DNA of 64,000 bases from Fulvivirga marina (GCF_016775155.1 NZ_JAEUGD010000014.1:108915-172914), one strand, 5' to 3'; positions 16,396-24,766 are shown, counted from the stretch's first letter. Program-made: numbers and translations. The notes: generated by a model from the letters alone, not told the origin.

Positions 16396-17595
16396 TTAGC
16401 TAATTACACCTGAACCTATCAACTCATCTTCGCTATACCACGCAGCAAACTGTCCTGCAGCTATAGCTTTTTGGGGCTGGTTGAAGATAATGTATAAACC
16501 TTCTTCACGCATAAAGAGCTTAGCGCTTTCAAGGCTCTGGCGATACCTTATTCTTACTTCATAGGGGCGGTCCTCGCCAATACTCATTTTAAGGTCTTCT
16601 CTTACCCAATGGATGTCAGCTTTATTTATAAGCAGCCCTTTTCTGTAAAGTCCGGGATGGTCTTCTCCCTGACCGGTATAGATGATGTTCTGGTTGGTGT
16701 CAGTTTCAATAATAAAGAGAGGCTTTGGTGTGCCGCCAATATTTAAACCCTTACGCTGGCCAATGGTATAGTAATGAGCGCCGTTATGCTCTCCAACTAC
16801 CTTACCATCATTGAGGTGATACTCATATGAAGCAGAGAGTTCTCTTAAAGATTCGGATGATGCGCTATTGAGATCCATATCAGATGGATTGCTCTCATAT
16901 GTACTTGCTTCTGCAGGAACTTCAACGACCACACCCTTTTTGGGTTGCAGTTTCTGTTGGAGAAATTCTGGTAGACGTACCTTGCCAATGAAGCATAGTC
17001 CCTGGCTATCTTTTTTGTCTGCGGTGATAAGTTCTTGTTCCTTAGCTATTTTTCTGACTTCCGATTTTTGAAGCTCGCCAATGGGAAATAAAGCCTTTGA
17101 CAGCTGATCTTGTGTAAGCTGGCAAAGGAAATAGCTTTGATCTTTATTCTGATCTTTTCCTGCCAGTAATTGATAGGTTGTTTTGTCTTCTCCTTCTATA
17201 ACGCCTTTTCTGCAGTAGTGTCCGGTTGCTATATAATCAGCTTTTAAGCGCATAGCTGCCTTTAAGAAGATGTCAAATTTAATCTCTCTATTACAAAGTA
17301 CGTCAGGGTTTGGAGTTCGGCCTTTTTGGTATTCGTCGAACATGTAGTCAACAATGCGTTTCTTGTATTCTTCACTAAGGTCTATGGCATGAAATGGAAT
17401 ACCTAATTTTTGAGCTACAATCATAGCATCGTTACTATCTTCCAGCCAAGGACATTCATTGCTAATGGTTACGCTATCATCATGCCAGTTTTTCATGAAC
17501 ATACCGATAACGTCATAACCTTGTTCTTTTAACAAATAAGCGGCGACACTGCTATCTACACCGCCCGACATACCTACTACTACTCGTTTCATCAT
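16396..17595 (-). CDS. mnmA: tRNA-specific 2-thiouridylase
   Basis: MnmA inserts sulfur at position 2 of the wobble uridine in tRNA-Lys, -Glu and -Gln. The PP-loop SGGVDSS is at residues 10-16. The catalytic cysteines are Cys101 ([11 protein letters not shown]) and Cys201 (SQGLCFIG), and the TIGQRKGL element lies near 277-284. At 399 residues it is longer than the usual ~365, owing to a Ser/Glu-rich insertion at about 228-262 before the [20 protein letters not shown] segment. It starts with two ATGs in tandem directly after a -7 element. Confidence 0.97.
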   Translation of the reverse strand: MMKRVVVGMSGGVDSSVAAYLLKEQGYDVIGMFMKNWHDDSVTISNECPWLEDSNDAMIVAQKLGIPFHAIDLSEEYKKRIVDYMFDEYQKGRTPNPDVLCNREIKFDIFLKAAMRLKADYIATGHYCRKGVIEGEDKTTYQLLAGKDQNKDQSYFLCQLTQDQLSKALFPIGELQKSEVRKIAKEQELITADKKDSQGLCFIGKVRLPEFLQQKLQPKKGVVVEVPAEASTYESNPSDMDLNSASSESLRELSASYEYHLNDGKVVGEHNGAHYYTIGQRKGLNIGGTPKPLFIIETDTNQNIIYTGQGEDHPGLYRKGLLINKADIHWVREDLKMSIGEDRPYEVRIRYRQSLESAKLFMREEGLYIIFNQPQKAIAAGQFAAWYSEDELIGSGVIS

Positions 17596-17596
17596 G

Positions 17597-17604
17597 CAAA
17601 GTTA
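17597..17604 (-). promoter_or_regulatory. -7 element abutting the mnmA start
   Basis: On the minus strand TAACTTTG ends 1 base before the first mnmA ATG and 4 bases before the second. Transcription would begin about at the second ATG, which suggests a leaderless message and favours the second Met as the start. Confidence 0.4.
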
Positions 17605-17768
17605 TACGATTAGGCTTAAAAACCGTTGTCTCTTTTACCGTAAGCTATTCGAAATTCAAAAAGTTCAGGGGTACTACGGTGGGGTGGAAGGAAAGTAATA
17701 CCAAAGCTTTGCTTAATTAGGTTGATAAGGTGCTGCTGGGGCGTCAGACCTTTCGATGGATACCCAAC

Positions 17769-17814
17769 CCTGATCCCACTCAACTCATTGCTGAGCGAGT
17801 GAGATAGGATCAGG
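17769..17814. other. Long imperfect stem-loop upstream of mnmA
   Basis: CCTGATCC (17769-17776) pairs with GGATCAGG (17807-17814); inside it CACTC pairs with GAGTG and CTCA with TGAG around a TTGC loop, leaving a 5-base bulge. There is no T-run on either strand, so it is not a standard terminator. It lies in the 272-base gap between the 96-residue minus-strand gene and mnmA, which otherwise shows nothing recognisable. Confidence 0.5.
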
Positions 17815-17867
17815 AACTTACAAACAAACTATAAACCAAATTCAATTAATATCGGACGAGATAATCT

Positions 17868-18158
17868 TTAATTATCTTGATTTATTTCATGGATTATGTT
17901 TTCTACCATATCTAGAAAAACCAGTATGCGGTGTTCGCTACTTAAATAAAGGTTTTTCATTTGACGGATAGCATAATCATTCATAATAAAGTGATTAAGG
18001 AAAAAATTAACCTTATCATCATTAGAAGTCAGCCTCTTGTACTCTTCACATTGAGAAGGACTATTAAGAATGTATCGAACTTTCTCCATCAGAAAATTAT
18101 CAGAGAGCATCAGCCTCTCCCGTTCTCCTACTCCCATTTTCGATTTAGTCATCATCAT
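17868..18158 (-). CDS. Small hypothetical protein (96 residues)
   Basis: This predicted protein is mostly helical and polar, without signal peptide or membrane segment. I do not recognise a family. It begins with three tandem Met codons, so the start could be any of the first three. It lies divergently from the PAS histidine kinase, and the 358-base region between them holds palindromic repeats that might control either gene. Its reality rests on the open frame and the isolated position; there is no strong homology signal. Confidence 0.5.
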   Translation of the reverse strand: MMMTKSKMGVGERERLMLSDNFLMEKVRYILNSPSQCEEYKRLTSNDDKVNFFLNHFIMNDYAIRQMKNLYLSSEHRILVFLDMVENIIHEINQDN

Positions 18159-18246
18159 TACGCCGATTCATCTTTATTGATGGTTCGAAGAAGCAAAAAA
18201 AAAGTGAGCTGAGAAAATGGGAATAATCTATTTAGGCGGTTTTTGG

Positions 18247-18511
18247 TTAGGTAAAATTCACCAATTTCATAGGTAAAATTACCTAATCTTTAAAAAATGA
18301 AACCCTTCTAATTTTATGTATTTGCCTTTTTTAAAATTTAGTGTTAGAAAGTACATCTGAAATAAAAGTATTTAATTTTTTATTTTCTTATACTTAGAAT
18401 CCTTGAGGGGGGGTGCTTTGGAAGTGTTTAATAAAGAGGTGATTATATGTCACCTAAACTCCATAAAACCTTTTGCTAAATAATTCACGATCTGTGATTG
18501 ATTTTACCTAA
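18247..18511. repeat. AGGTAAAATTACCT-type palindromes upstream of the histidine kinase
   Basis: Two 18-bp sites, 18247-18264 (imperfect) and 18269-18286 (near-perfect, containing AGGTAAAATTACCT), lie 22 bp apart, about two helical turns. A matching half-site in opposite orientation (TTTTACCTAA) is at 18502-18511, 5 bases before the kinase GTG. This looks like an operator array for a dimeric regulator. The rest of the 18159-18516 gap is AT-rich with no gene. Confidence 0.5.
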
Positions 18512-18516
18512 AACTT

Positions 18517-19590
18517 GTGAGTAGTTGGAGATTAAATAAAATCTATTTTGAACATACCTCTGATACAATTGCTATTGTTAATGATAGAGGTAAAATACTG
18601 TATGTCAACCCTTCATTTGAGCGTGTTTCGGGGTATGACAAGGAAGAAATCGAGGGTAAGTCTATTGATACACTTCGCTCGGGTAGAGTATTCATTGACG
18701 CCTATTGGAACAATGTAAGGAAGCTCAATGAAGACCGAAATTTATTTAGAAAGGTGTTTGTCGATAAAAAGAAAAGTGGAAACTATTTTTATTTGGATAC
18801 AAAGGTCATACTCTATTTGTCAACCTCGACTGGGGATAGAAATTACATTTTAATAGGTACAGATATTACTGATGTACTTGACCAAACTCAGAGGATAGAG
18901 TTACTGGAGGTGGAGTTAGAAAAAGCTAATCAGACCCTGGGAACTATTCTTTATAGGTCTTCTCATGATCTTAGGGCTCCAATTACAACGATTCAGGGGG
19001 TGTTGAACCTTGCAAGGGCTGATGTTAAGGATGATAAACTCCTGAGTTATCTGGATATGATTGTGCAAAGTACTTCAAGACTGGACTCTCTTCTGATAGA
19101 TCTTCGCAAGCTTTCACGGATACACTCAAATCGATTCCCTGCACAGGAGATAAACTTTGAGGAATTGGTTAAGGGTATACTGGAAGACTTGTCGAGGTTT
19201 GTTCCTATCAATAATATAAATGTCGTTGTTGATGTTAAGGTGAGTAGAAAGCACCGTTATAGCAAGTATCTACTTAGCAGAATTTTGCGAAACTTAATCG
19301 ATAATGCGTGTCGCTATCGTTATGAGAGGAGTAGTGAACAGCATACGGTGACTATAATTATAGAAGATGTAGAGGGTATGATACAGCTTTTTATTGAGGA
19401 TAATGGGAGAGGAATTAAGGATGAGGCACAAGAGCGACTTTTTGAAATGTTTTATAAAGCTGAAGCAGTTTCTAATAGAAATGGGCTAGGCTTACATATT
19501 GTAAAGACTGCGATTGAAAAACTTAATGGACAAATAGAATTTTCCAGTACTTTCAAAAAGGGTACAAAGGTAAAGGTCACATTGCCATAG
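18517..19590 (+). CDS. PAS-domain sensor histidine kinase (orphan, cytosolic)
   Basis: This 357-residue protein starts at GTG. A PAS domain fills about residues 8-125 (TIAIVNDRGKILYVNPSFERVSGY, ending at ILIGTDITDV), followed by a short coiled linker. The HisKA box SSHDLRAPI places the phosphorylated histidine at His150. The ATP-binding domain has N-box NLIDNACRY, G1 DNGRGI and G2 GLGLHIV. There is no transmembrane segment, so it senses an internal signal. No response regulator is adjacent, so it is an orphan. It is convergent with the AI-2E gene, 10 bases apart. Confidence 0.9.
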   Translation: MSSWRLNKIYFEHTSDTIAIVNDRGKILYVNPSFERVSGYDKEEIEGKSIDTLRSGRVFIDAYWNNVRKLNEDRNLFRKVFVDKKKSGNYFYLDTKVILYLSTSTGDRNYILIGTDITDVLDQTQRIELLEVELEKANQTLGTILYRSSHDLRAPITTIQGVLNLARADVKDDKLLSYLDMIVQSTSRLDSLLIDLRKLSRIHSNRFPAQEINFEELVKGILEDLSRFVPINNINVVVDVKVSRKHRYSKYLLSRILRNLIDNACRYRYERSSEQHTVTIIIEDVEGMIQLFIEDNGRGIKDEAQERLFEMFYKAEAVSNRNGLGLHIVKTAIEKLNGQIEFSSTFKKGTKVKVTLP

Positions 19591-19600
19591 CTGCCTCTGG

Positions 19601-20707
19601 TTATTCGCTACTGTTTGTTGTAGCCATCGGTGAGGCGTTGGTGTTGGGTGATGGTTTTTCACTTTGACTGCCCATAAGCCTGACGAGAAGTTGAGCATCT
19701 GGTAACTGAGACAAAATTACCTTAGTTAATACAAGGAGTGGAACAGAAAGTATCATACCAGTAATTCCCCATAAATACCCCCAAAATACGAGACCAAGAA
19801 TAACTACAATTGTATTCAGAGATAGGCTGGAGCCAGTCATTTTTGGTTCTACTACATTGCCCATTACTGTTTGAACCGTCATTAAAAGCACAACAAGAAT
19901 ACCGACGGTTCCAATAGATGAAAACTGGATAAGACCAAATAGTAGAGGTGGGATTGTGGCAATAATCGAGCCTACAGTAGGAATGAAATTAAGAAGAAAG
20001 GCCAGAAAGCCCCAAAAGAAAGAAAACTTAACCCCAAAAGACCAACAAATAATGAAATAACCTAAGCCGGTTAGAAAACTGACAAAAAACTTAACCTTCA
20101 TATACGTTACTATAGAGGATTTAACCTGTTCAAACCCCTCAAGCATACTTTGGTCATTGTCACCGGTGCCCTCTTCAAGGTAGTGAATATACTGCTCATA
20201 CTTAAGAATCCCCCCTAGAAAACCGATTAGGTAGAGGGCAGTCATGAAAAAAGTGCCGGTAAAATCGCCAAGAATTCCGGCAAATTGCCCTGATGATTTT
20301 ATTAGCCAATCATAGCTCATAACCCCCGAAATTATATCAATCAGATCTTTGGATTGAATTTCTATTCCTGGCAGGTCATTGATCCATATCAGAACCTCGT
20401 CAAGTTTTATGTGTATTTGCTGTAGGAGGTAGGCTTTTTGTTTTACAATGTTGACTCCAGTTCGATAAAATAACATTCCTAATAGCCATAGAGCACCCAA
20501 GCTGCTAACAGATACCACTGTAAGGCTTAATGCAAAAGGCCATCTTTTACTTTCAAACCAGGATAGAGCCGGTTGTAGAAGTATAGCTATGAAAAGAGCA
20601 AGGGCCAAAGGAATTAGTAAAGATGATAATACAGACAGAAGATAAACAAGTAGAAAAGCTAATAGTACAGACAGAATATTCTTTATCTTCTTTATGTCTT
20701 TTTTCAT
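19601..20707 (-). CDS. AI-2E family transporter (PerM-like)
   Basis: This 368-residue integral membrane protein belongs to the AI-2E/PerM (former UPF0118) family, in which members act as exporters or Na+/H+ antiporters; the AI-2 name does not fix the substrate. Features seen are paired N-terminal helices (residues ~10-45), a helix near 60-85, an amphipathic central region, and C-terminal helices with FIPTVGSIIATIPP and the family segment EPKMTGSSLSLNTIVVILGLVFWGYLWG. The Pro-rich, Ser/Thr-rich tail (about 350-368) is likely cytosolic and disordered. Confidence 0.9.
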   Translation of the reverse strand: MKKDIKKIKNILSVLLAFLLVYLLSVLSSLLIPLALALFIAILLQPALSWFESKRWPFALSLTVVSVSSLGALWLLGMLFYRTGVNIVKQKAYLLQQIHIKLDEVLIWINDLPGIEIQSKDLIDIISGVMSYDWLIKSSGQFAGILGDFTGTFFMTALYLIGFLGGILKYEQYIHYLEEGTGDNDQSMLEGFEQVKSSIVTYMKVKFFVSFLTGLGYFIICWSFGVKFSFFWGFLAFLLNFIPTVGSIIATIPPLLFGLIQFSSIGTVGILVVLLMTVQTVMGNVVEPKMTGSSLSLNTIVVILGLVFWGYLWGITGMILSVPLLVLTKVILSQLPDAQLLVRLMGSQSEKPSPNTNASPMATTNSSE

Positions 20708-20794
20708 GAAGCTAATTTTTATTCTTGAAACAAGAAAGATAATACATTGTCAAGATTATTGAAACAGATTGAAGATTATATGCCGTATTGGTAA

Positions 20795-20835
20795 GGAAAA
20801 ATAGGATGCCCTGCAAACAGCATGTCTGCAGGGCA
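20795..20835 (-). terminator. Terminator of the two-peptide transcript
   Basis: TGCCCTGCA (20807-20815) and TGCAGGGCA (20827-20835) form a 9-bp stem. On the minus strand it is followed by a short T-run (20797-20801), directly after the two small peptide genes. It separates them from the AI-2E gene. Confidence 0.7.
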
Positions 20836-20852
20836 ATAGAAGTAGATTATAC

Positions 20853-20993
20853 TTAAGCTTCGCACTCAGGCCCTACCAAAGTAGGGTCAAGGCATGTTCC
20901 GCCTCTTAGTATATTTTGGTTTTTAATTGAAGTCACGAAACTTTTAACTTGCAAAGAATTCAATGTTGCTTTTTGTTTTTTTTGCTTTTTCAT
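20853..20993 (-). CDS. Putative pinensin-like RiPP precursor 1 (46 residues)
   Basis: ATG at 20993 to TAA at 20853 on the minus strand encodes a 46-residue peptide. The leader is Lys/Gln-rich and contains SLQVKSFVTS at about residues 13-22, ending in a double-glycine site RGG (30-32). The short core has Thr33, Cys34, Thr38 and Cys44, which could form thioether rings. The LxVxSFVTS leader recurs in the next gene, and this motif with a GG site resembles pinensin-family class I lanthipeptide precursors of Bacteroidota. No LanB, LanC, protease or dedicated exporter is in the window. Confidence 0.65.
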   Translation of the reverse strand: MKKQKKQKATLNSLQVKSFVTSIKNQNILRGGTCLDPTLVGPECEA

Positions 20994-21070
20994 TGGTTTT
21001 AGCATTTAATTTCCCCTACTCTGTTTACATGTAAGGCTTTTCGGGATACCGCCTCTTTTTGATCAAAAAA

Positions 21071-21241
21071 TTATGGAGTCCAGCACCAGTTTACTGACTC
21101 TACACAGGTTTTAGGCTGGGTTTTAAAATAAGGACAGTCTACGTTAAGAGTAGCTACTGCTCCACCTCGAACCTCTTTCATAGAAGTTACAAAGCTATTC
21201 ACTTTCAGGTCGTTAATTTTAAGCTTTTTCTTTTCTCGCAT
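21071..21241 (-). CDS. Putative pinensin-like RiPP precursor 2 (56 residues)
   Basis: ATG at 21241 to TAA at 21071 on the minus strand encodes 56 residues. The leader (LKINDLKVNSFVTS, about residues 7-20) is followed by MKEV and the RGG site at 25-27. The core of about 29 residues has three cysteines (36, 46, 53), Thr31, Thr41, Thr45 and Ser49, plus Trp and Pro at the end. Leader homology with precursor 1 and core divergence are the hallmark of RiPP precursors. It is the upstream gene of a two-gene unit closed by the terminator at 20795-20835. No clear -7 element was found upstream. Confidence 0.7.
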   Translation of the reverse strand: MREKKKLKINDLKVNSFVTSMKEVRGGAVATLNVDCPYFKTQPKTCVESVNWCWTP

Positions 21242-21714
21242 AATAGTTGAGTTTTGTGTTTTGCTAAATTAGGTGATAAGATAGGTTATGAGTCATGAGA
21301 TTTTTAGGGAAAGTTACTCACATGATTTTATCAGTAAGTTTTGCTTGATGTCAATTACTTAAATCTTTTGATAGGACGATTTTTTGAAAAAATTCACTTT
21401 TAATTTGTTTGGACATATTTTTTATCATGTAAGTTTTTTTGAAGAAGTTAAATTGCTAAAGTTTTTCCTTGGAAGAATTGCATGCAGGTGTGATTGGTGT
21501 TATTGTTTGCGTAACTGTATTGTTAATTATTAGAGTAGATATTGAACGCTGGTTATATTGTTTAGTCTCGAAATATGATATTTATTCATGTAGCATATTT
21601 TGATTTCTGAAGTCAGGTATAATACTTTTGGCTTTTCCTGAACCTTACCACTTTTGTTATCATTTGGTAATGTGGTGTTGGCTGTCAGGTAGGTTTGTTA
21701 CACTCTTTTTTGAA
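21242..21714. other. Intergenic region between the peptides and the CoA-transferase
   Basis: These 470 AT-rich bases must hold the divergent promoters. A plus-strand TAGGTTTG at 21690-21697 matches TAnnTTTG, 17 bases before the preferred CoA-transferase ATG. A TTTG at 21663-21666 is the nearest -33 candidate but is spaced 23 bases away. No further gene was found. Confidence 0.4.
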
Positions 21715-22920
21715 ATGAAGCGCTATATGCAAAGTAGAGAATTGTTTTCCGGAGTTCGGGTTATAGAGTTGGCTTCTGTATTGGCAGGACCAGGAGTTGG
21801 TCAGTTTTTTGCCGAACTTGGGGCGGAAGTTTTGAAGGTGGAAAGTGTTATTAATCAAGGGGATGTGACGCGTACATGGAAGCTTAAAGGTGAAGTTGCC
21901 GGAGATATATCTGCTTATTTTACTAGCATTAATTGGGGTAAAAAGTCAATTGGTATTGATATATCAAAAAAGCAAGGCCTTGAGATCTTATATAAGTTGG
22001 TTTCAGGGGCTGATATTGTGATAGTCAGCTATAAGCCGGGGGATGCTGAAAAACTAGGTGTTGATTATCAGTCGTTAAAGAAAATAAAAGGAGACCTGCT
22101 ATATGGTAAAATCACCGGTTATGGGGATGATAATCCCAAGGTTGGCTACGATGCCATTATTCAGGCAGAAGCAGGTTTTATGTCTATGAATGGCGAGCCT
22201 GATAGTAAACCTGTCAAAATCCCTGTAGCTCTGATGGATATTCTGGCTGGCCATCATCTTAAAGAAGCTTTGCTTTTGGCTTATATCCATAAGCTAAAAA
22301 CAGGTGAAGGGGGAGAGGTTTCGGTGTCTCTTATTGAGGCGGCTGTAGCCTCATTAGCCAATCAGGGAACTAACTGGTTGATGGCGCGGAAGGTTCCGTC
22401 CAGGCAGGGGTCGTCACACCCTAATATTGCTCCATATGGAGATATTTTTACTTCGAAGGATCAGCGAGAAATTATATTGGCAGTAGGTACCGATAAGCAA
22501 TTTTTAAATCTATGTAATTGCTTGAATATAAATGATTTGCCTGTTAGTGAATCGTATGGGAATAATGCGGCAAGAGTGTTGAATAGAAGGGGGCTTTACG
22601 CAGTTTTGCAATCGGCCATTGCTCAACGAGAGTCTGGAGAGTTATTAGATGATCTGAACAAATCAAAAGTCCCGGTAGGTGTGGTGCAGAATGTGAAAGA
22701 GGCAGTGCAAATGGGGGCTGTCAAATCTCTCCTTCTTAAGCAGGGGACGTTCAAAGGTATTGCAACTTTTGCAGCACACTTTGGGGGAGTGAAAGATGAA
22801 AGTTCCCACCTTTCCCCACCTCCTCATTTTGGGGCACATACCAGAGAAGTTCTTACTTCTCAGCTGGGTATGACGAATGAAGATATCCAGAAATTGTATG
22901 ATTCATCAGTTATCTCATAA
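21715..22920 (+). CDS. CaiB/BaiF family CoA-transferase (family III)
   Basis: Family III CoA-transferases move CoA between carboxylic acids through an aspartyl-CoA intermediate. The N-terminal motif VIELASVLAGPGVGQFFAELGAEVLKVE is typical, as is NWGKKSIGIDISK. The catalytic Asp is predicted in VALMDILAGHH (Asp175), followed by AHTREVL near the C-terminus. The start is ATG at 21715 (or 21727); a longer frame back to 21628 would add a non-conserved hydrophobic stretch. The ~400-residue length is normal. The substrate is not predictable. Confidence 0.88.
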   Translation: MKRYMQSRELFSGVRVIELASVLAGPGVGQFFAELGAEVLKVESVINQGDVTRTWKLKGEVAGDISAYFTSINWGKKSIGIDISKKQGLEILYKLVSGADIVIVSYKPGDAEKLGVDYQSLKKIKGDLLYGKITGYGDDNPKVGYDAIIQAEAGFMSMNGEPDSKPVKIPVALMDILAGHHLKEALLLAYIHKLKTGEGGEVSVSLIEAAVASLANQGTNWLMARKVPSRQGSSHPNIAPYGDIFTSKDQREIILAVGTDKQFLNLCNCLNINDLPVSESYGNNAARVLNRRGLYAVLQSAIAQRESGELLDDLNKSKVPVGVVQNVKEAVQMGAVKSLLLKQGTFKGIATFAAHFGGVKDESSHLSPPPHFGAHTREVLTSQLGMTNEDIQKLYDSSVIS

Positions 22921-22954
22921 TGTTTAGATAGTCGGTAAGCTGAAATGCGGGGAG

Positions 22955-23026
22955 AAAGTGGTGGTTTTTTCCACTTTTTGGAAATTTCGGAAAAAATCCC
23001 CCACTTTCCCCCACCACTTTTTTTAG
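22955..23026 (+). terminator. Hairpin terminator after the CoA-transferase, built from MraZ-box-like repeats
   Basis: AAAGTGGTGG (22955-22964) pairs with CCACCACTTT (23011-23020), followed by T residues (to ~23024). Shorter CCACTTT copies at 22971-22977 and 23001-23007 can pair with the same left arm. The same sequence matches the MraZ boxes near mraZ, so it may be both terminator and distal binding site. Confidence 0.55.
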
Positions 23027-23224
23027 TGCTTGTAATAGGGTTTTAAGCTCGTTATTGTAGTTTTCTTTTTGCGTTTTTGTAACCCTTCTTTTTGAAAATC
23101 AGTGTTTTGAGTTGTTTTTAGCGTGTTGCGAGCCGTCGAAGAATACTTGTGCAATAATTTTTCGCGGGTGGGAAGTTATGGTTTTTGAGGATAAATGCTA
23201 CCTTCGAGTAAGAAAAAATGTAAA

Positions 23225-23281
23225 AAAGTGGTGGAAAGTGGTGGAAAGTGGTGGAAAATGTCAAATATTTTTCTATGTTTG
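23225..23281 (+). promoter_or_regulatory. MraZ-box array and -7 element upstream of mraZ
   Basis: Three perfect tandem 10-bp repeats (GTGGTGGAAA, at 23228-23237, 23238-23247 and 23248-23257) each contain AAAGTGG (starts at 23225, 23235 and 23245). This is the known MraZ-box arrangement of three AAAGTGG units with 3-base spacers. A TATGTTTG -7 element lies at 23274-23281. The repeats cover the -33 position, so MraZ binding would compete with or reposition RNA polymerase at its own promoter. Confidence 0.75.
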
Positions 23282-23310
23282 TTTATTAGAATCAGAGCAT
23301 TAGCACCACA

Positions 23311-23754
23311 ATGGCATTTTTCACCAGTGAATATGAATGCAAGATCGATGCAAAGGGCAGGCTTGTGCTCCCAGCAAAGATCAAAGCAAACTTACCGGAG
23401 TCGTCTGGTAACGAGCTTGTTGTGAGGCGTGGTTTTGAGCCGTGTCTGATTCTTTACCCCATGGTAGAATTCAAAAAAATCTACTCAAAAATTGCAGGGC
23501 TTAATGAATTCAATGAAGAATACAGAAAGCTTCAGCGTAATTTCTTCCGGGGTAGTTCTGTAGTTGAACTTGATAATACTGGTAGGTTTCTGATACCTAA
23601 ACTGATGTTGAGCTATGCAGGCTTGGGTAAGGATGCTGTGGTGGTAGGTATGGGTAATAAAGTGGAGATTTGGGATCCAGTGAAATATGAGGAACATCTG
23701 ATTAGTGATCCGGATGAATTTTCGAAGCTGGCTCAGAAGTATTTGGATGAATAA
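23311..23754 (+). CDS. mraZ: Transcriptional regulator MraZ
   Basis: This 147-residue protein has two AbrB/SpoVT-like DNA-binding halves. The first contains YECKIDAKGRLVLPAKIKANL and the second VELDNTGRFLIPKLMLSYAGL, the duplicated DxxGR signature of MraZ. MraZ forms rings that bind direct repeats at its own promoter and represses the dcw operon. It is the first gene of the cluster here, and the repeats upstream fit autoregulation. rsmH follows after 94 bases. Confidence 0.97.
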   Translation: MAFFTSEYECKIDAKGRLVLPAKIKANLPESSGNELVVRRGFEPCLILYPMVEFKKIYSKIAGLNEFNEEYRKLQRNFFRGSSVVELDNTGRFLIPKLMLSYAGLGKDAVVVGMGNKVEIWDPVKYEEHLISDPDEFSKLAQKYLDE

Positions 23755-23848
23755 CAATTGTCATAGGTCAGCGCTTATGACTGGCTTGTAAAATTTATAG
23801 TGCTAAAGGGAGAAAGGTGTAATATGTTCCAAATGGTAAGTCAAGCTA

Positions 23849-24766
23849 ATGTCTGAGTCTAATAGCAGTTATCATCATCCAGTGATGCTAAAAGAGTGCA
23901 TCGATGGGTTGAATATCAAACCAGGCGGGATATATGTGGATCTGACCTTTGGGGGTGGAGGGCACTCTAAGGTTATTCTTGAAAAGTTAAATGGAGGTCA
24001 TTTGTATGCATTCGATCAGGATCAGGATGCTAAGGCCAACGCAGAAAAAATAGAAAGTAGTTCTTTTACATTCATAGAAGGCAACTTCAGGCACCTCAAA
24101 AGATACCTGAAAATGTATGGGGTAAAAGTGGTTGACGGAATCCTTGGTGATTTGGGTATTTCCTCACATCAGATTGATGCTGCAAGCCGGGGTTTTTCAA
24201 CGCGGTTTGATGCGGAACTTGATATGCGTATGGATCAGTCCGCTTCTAAAACAGCTCGTCAGGTTATAAATGAATATAGTGAGGAAGACTTGCATAGGAT
24301 ATTGGGTATGTATGGCGAAGTACGTAATGCCAGAACTTTGGCTAAGGCTATAGTCGCTACACGAATCAATCAAGAGATTAAGACTATCGAAGATCTGAAG
24401 CGGATTTTGAGCAAGTACGCAAAGCGAGGTAAGGAGAATAGGTATTATGCCCAGGTTTTCCAGGCTATCCGAATAGAGGTGAATGATGAGCTGAAGGCTT
24501 TAGAGGAAATGTTGGAGCAAAGCAGTGAAATGCTTGCAAAGGATGGACGACTTGTAATCATGTCGTACCACTCATTGGAGGATAGGTTGGTGAAGAATTA
24601 CATTATGAAGGGAAAGATAACAGGAGAGGTGGAGAAGGATTTTTATGGAAATGTAATAAAGCCTTTGGAGGCGGTAACAAGAAAACCGGTTACAGCTTCT
24701 GAAGAAGAACTTAATACAAATAACAGGGCACGTAGTGCAAAATTGAGAATAGCTAAGAAAATATAG
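23849..24766 (+). CDS. rsmH: 16S rRNA (cytosine1402-N4)-methyltransferase
   Basis: This 305-residue S-adenosylmethionine-dependent methyltransferase (formerly MraW) acts on C1402 in the 16S P-site. The SAM motif is YVDLTFGGGGHS near residue 30, followed by FDQDQDA, and the family segment GILGDLGISSHQIDAASRGFS. The C-terminal LVIMSYHSLEDRLVKNY is typical. It lies between mraZ and ftsL, the conserved dcw order, with only 2 bases before ftsL. Confidence 0.97.
   Translation: MSESNSSYHHPVMLKECIDGLNIKPGGIYVDLTFGGGGHSKVILEKLNGGHLYAFDQDQDAKANAEKIESSSFTFIEGNFRHLKRYLKMYGVKVVDGILGDLGISSHQIDAASRGFSTRFDAELDMRMDQSASKTARQVINEYSEEDLHRILGMYGEVRNARTLAKAIVATRINQEIKTIEDLKRILSKYAKRGKENRYYAQVFQAIRIEVNDELKALEEMLEQSSEMLAKDGRLVIMSYHSLEDRLVKNYIMKGKITGEVEKDFYGNVIKPLEAVTRKPVTASEEELNTNNRARSAKLRIAKKI

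Noticed and set aside
21628..21714. N-terminal extension of the CoA-transferase
   Set aside because: It begins at a TTG, is not conserved-looking, and a -7 element falls inside it.
23228..23257. Short tandem repeats as a possible CRISPR or minisatellite
   Set aside because: The repeats are 10 bp with no spacers and match the MraZ operator pattern next to mraZ.
23112..23425. Two plus-strand frames upstream of mraZ that look like small proteins
   Set aside because: They run through the MraZ-box repeats and the promoter and have low-complexity Lys/Val/Gly content; the repeats explain the open frame.
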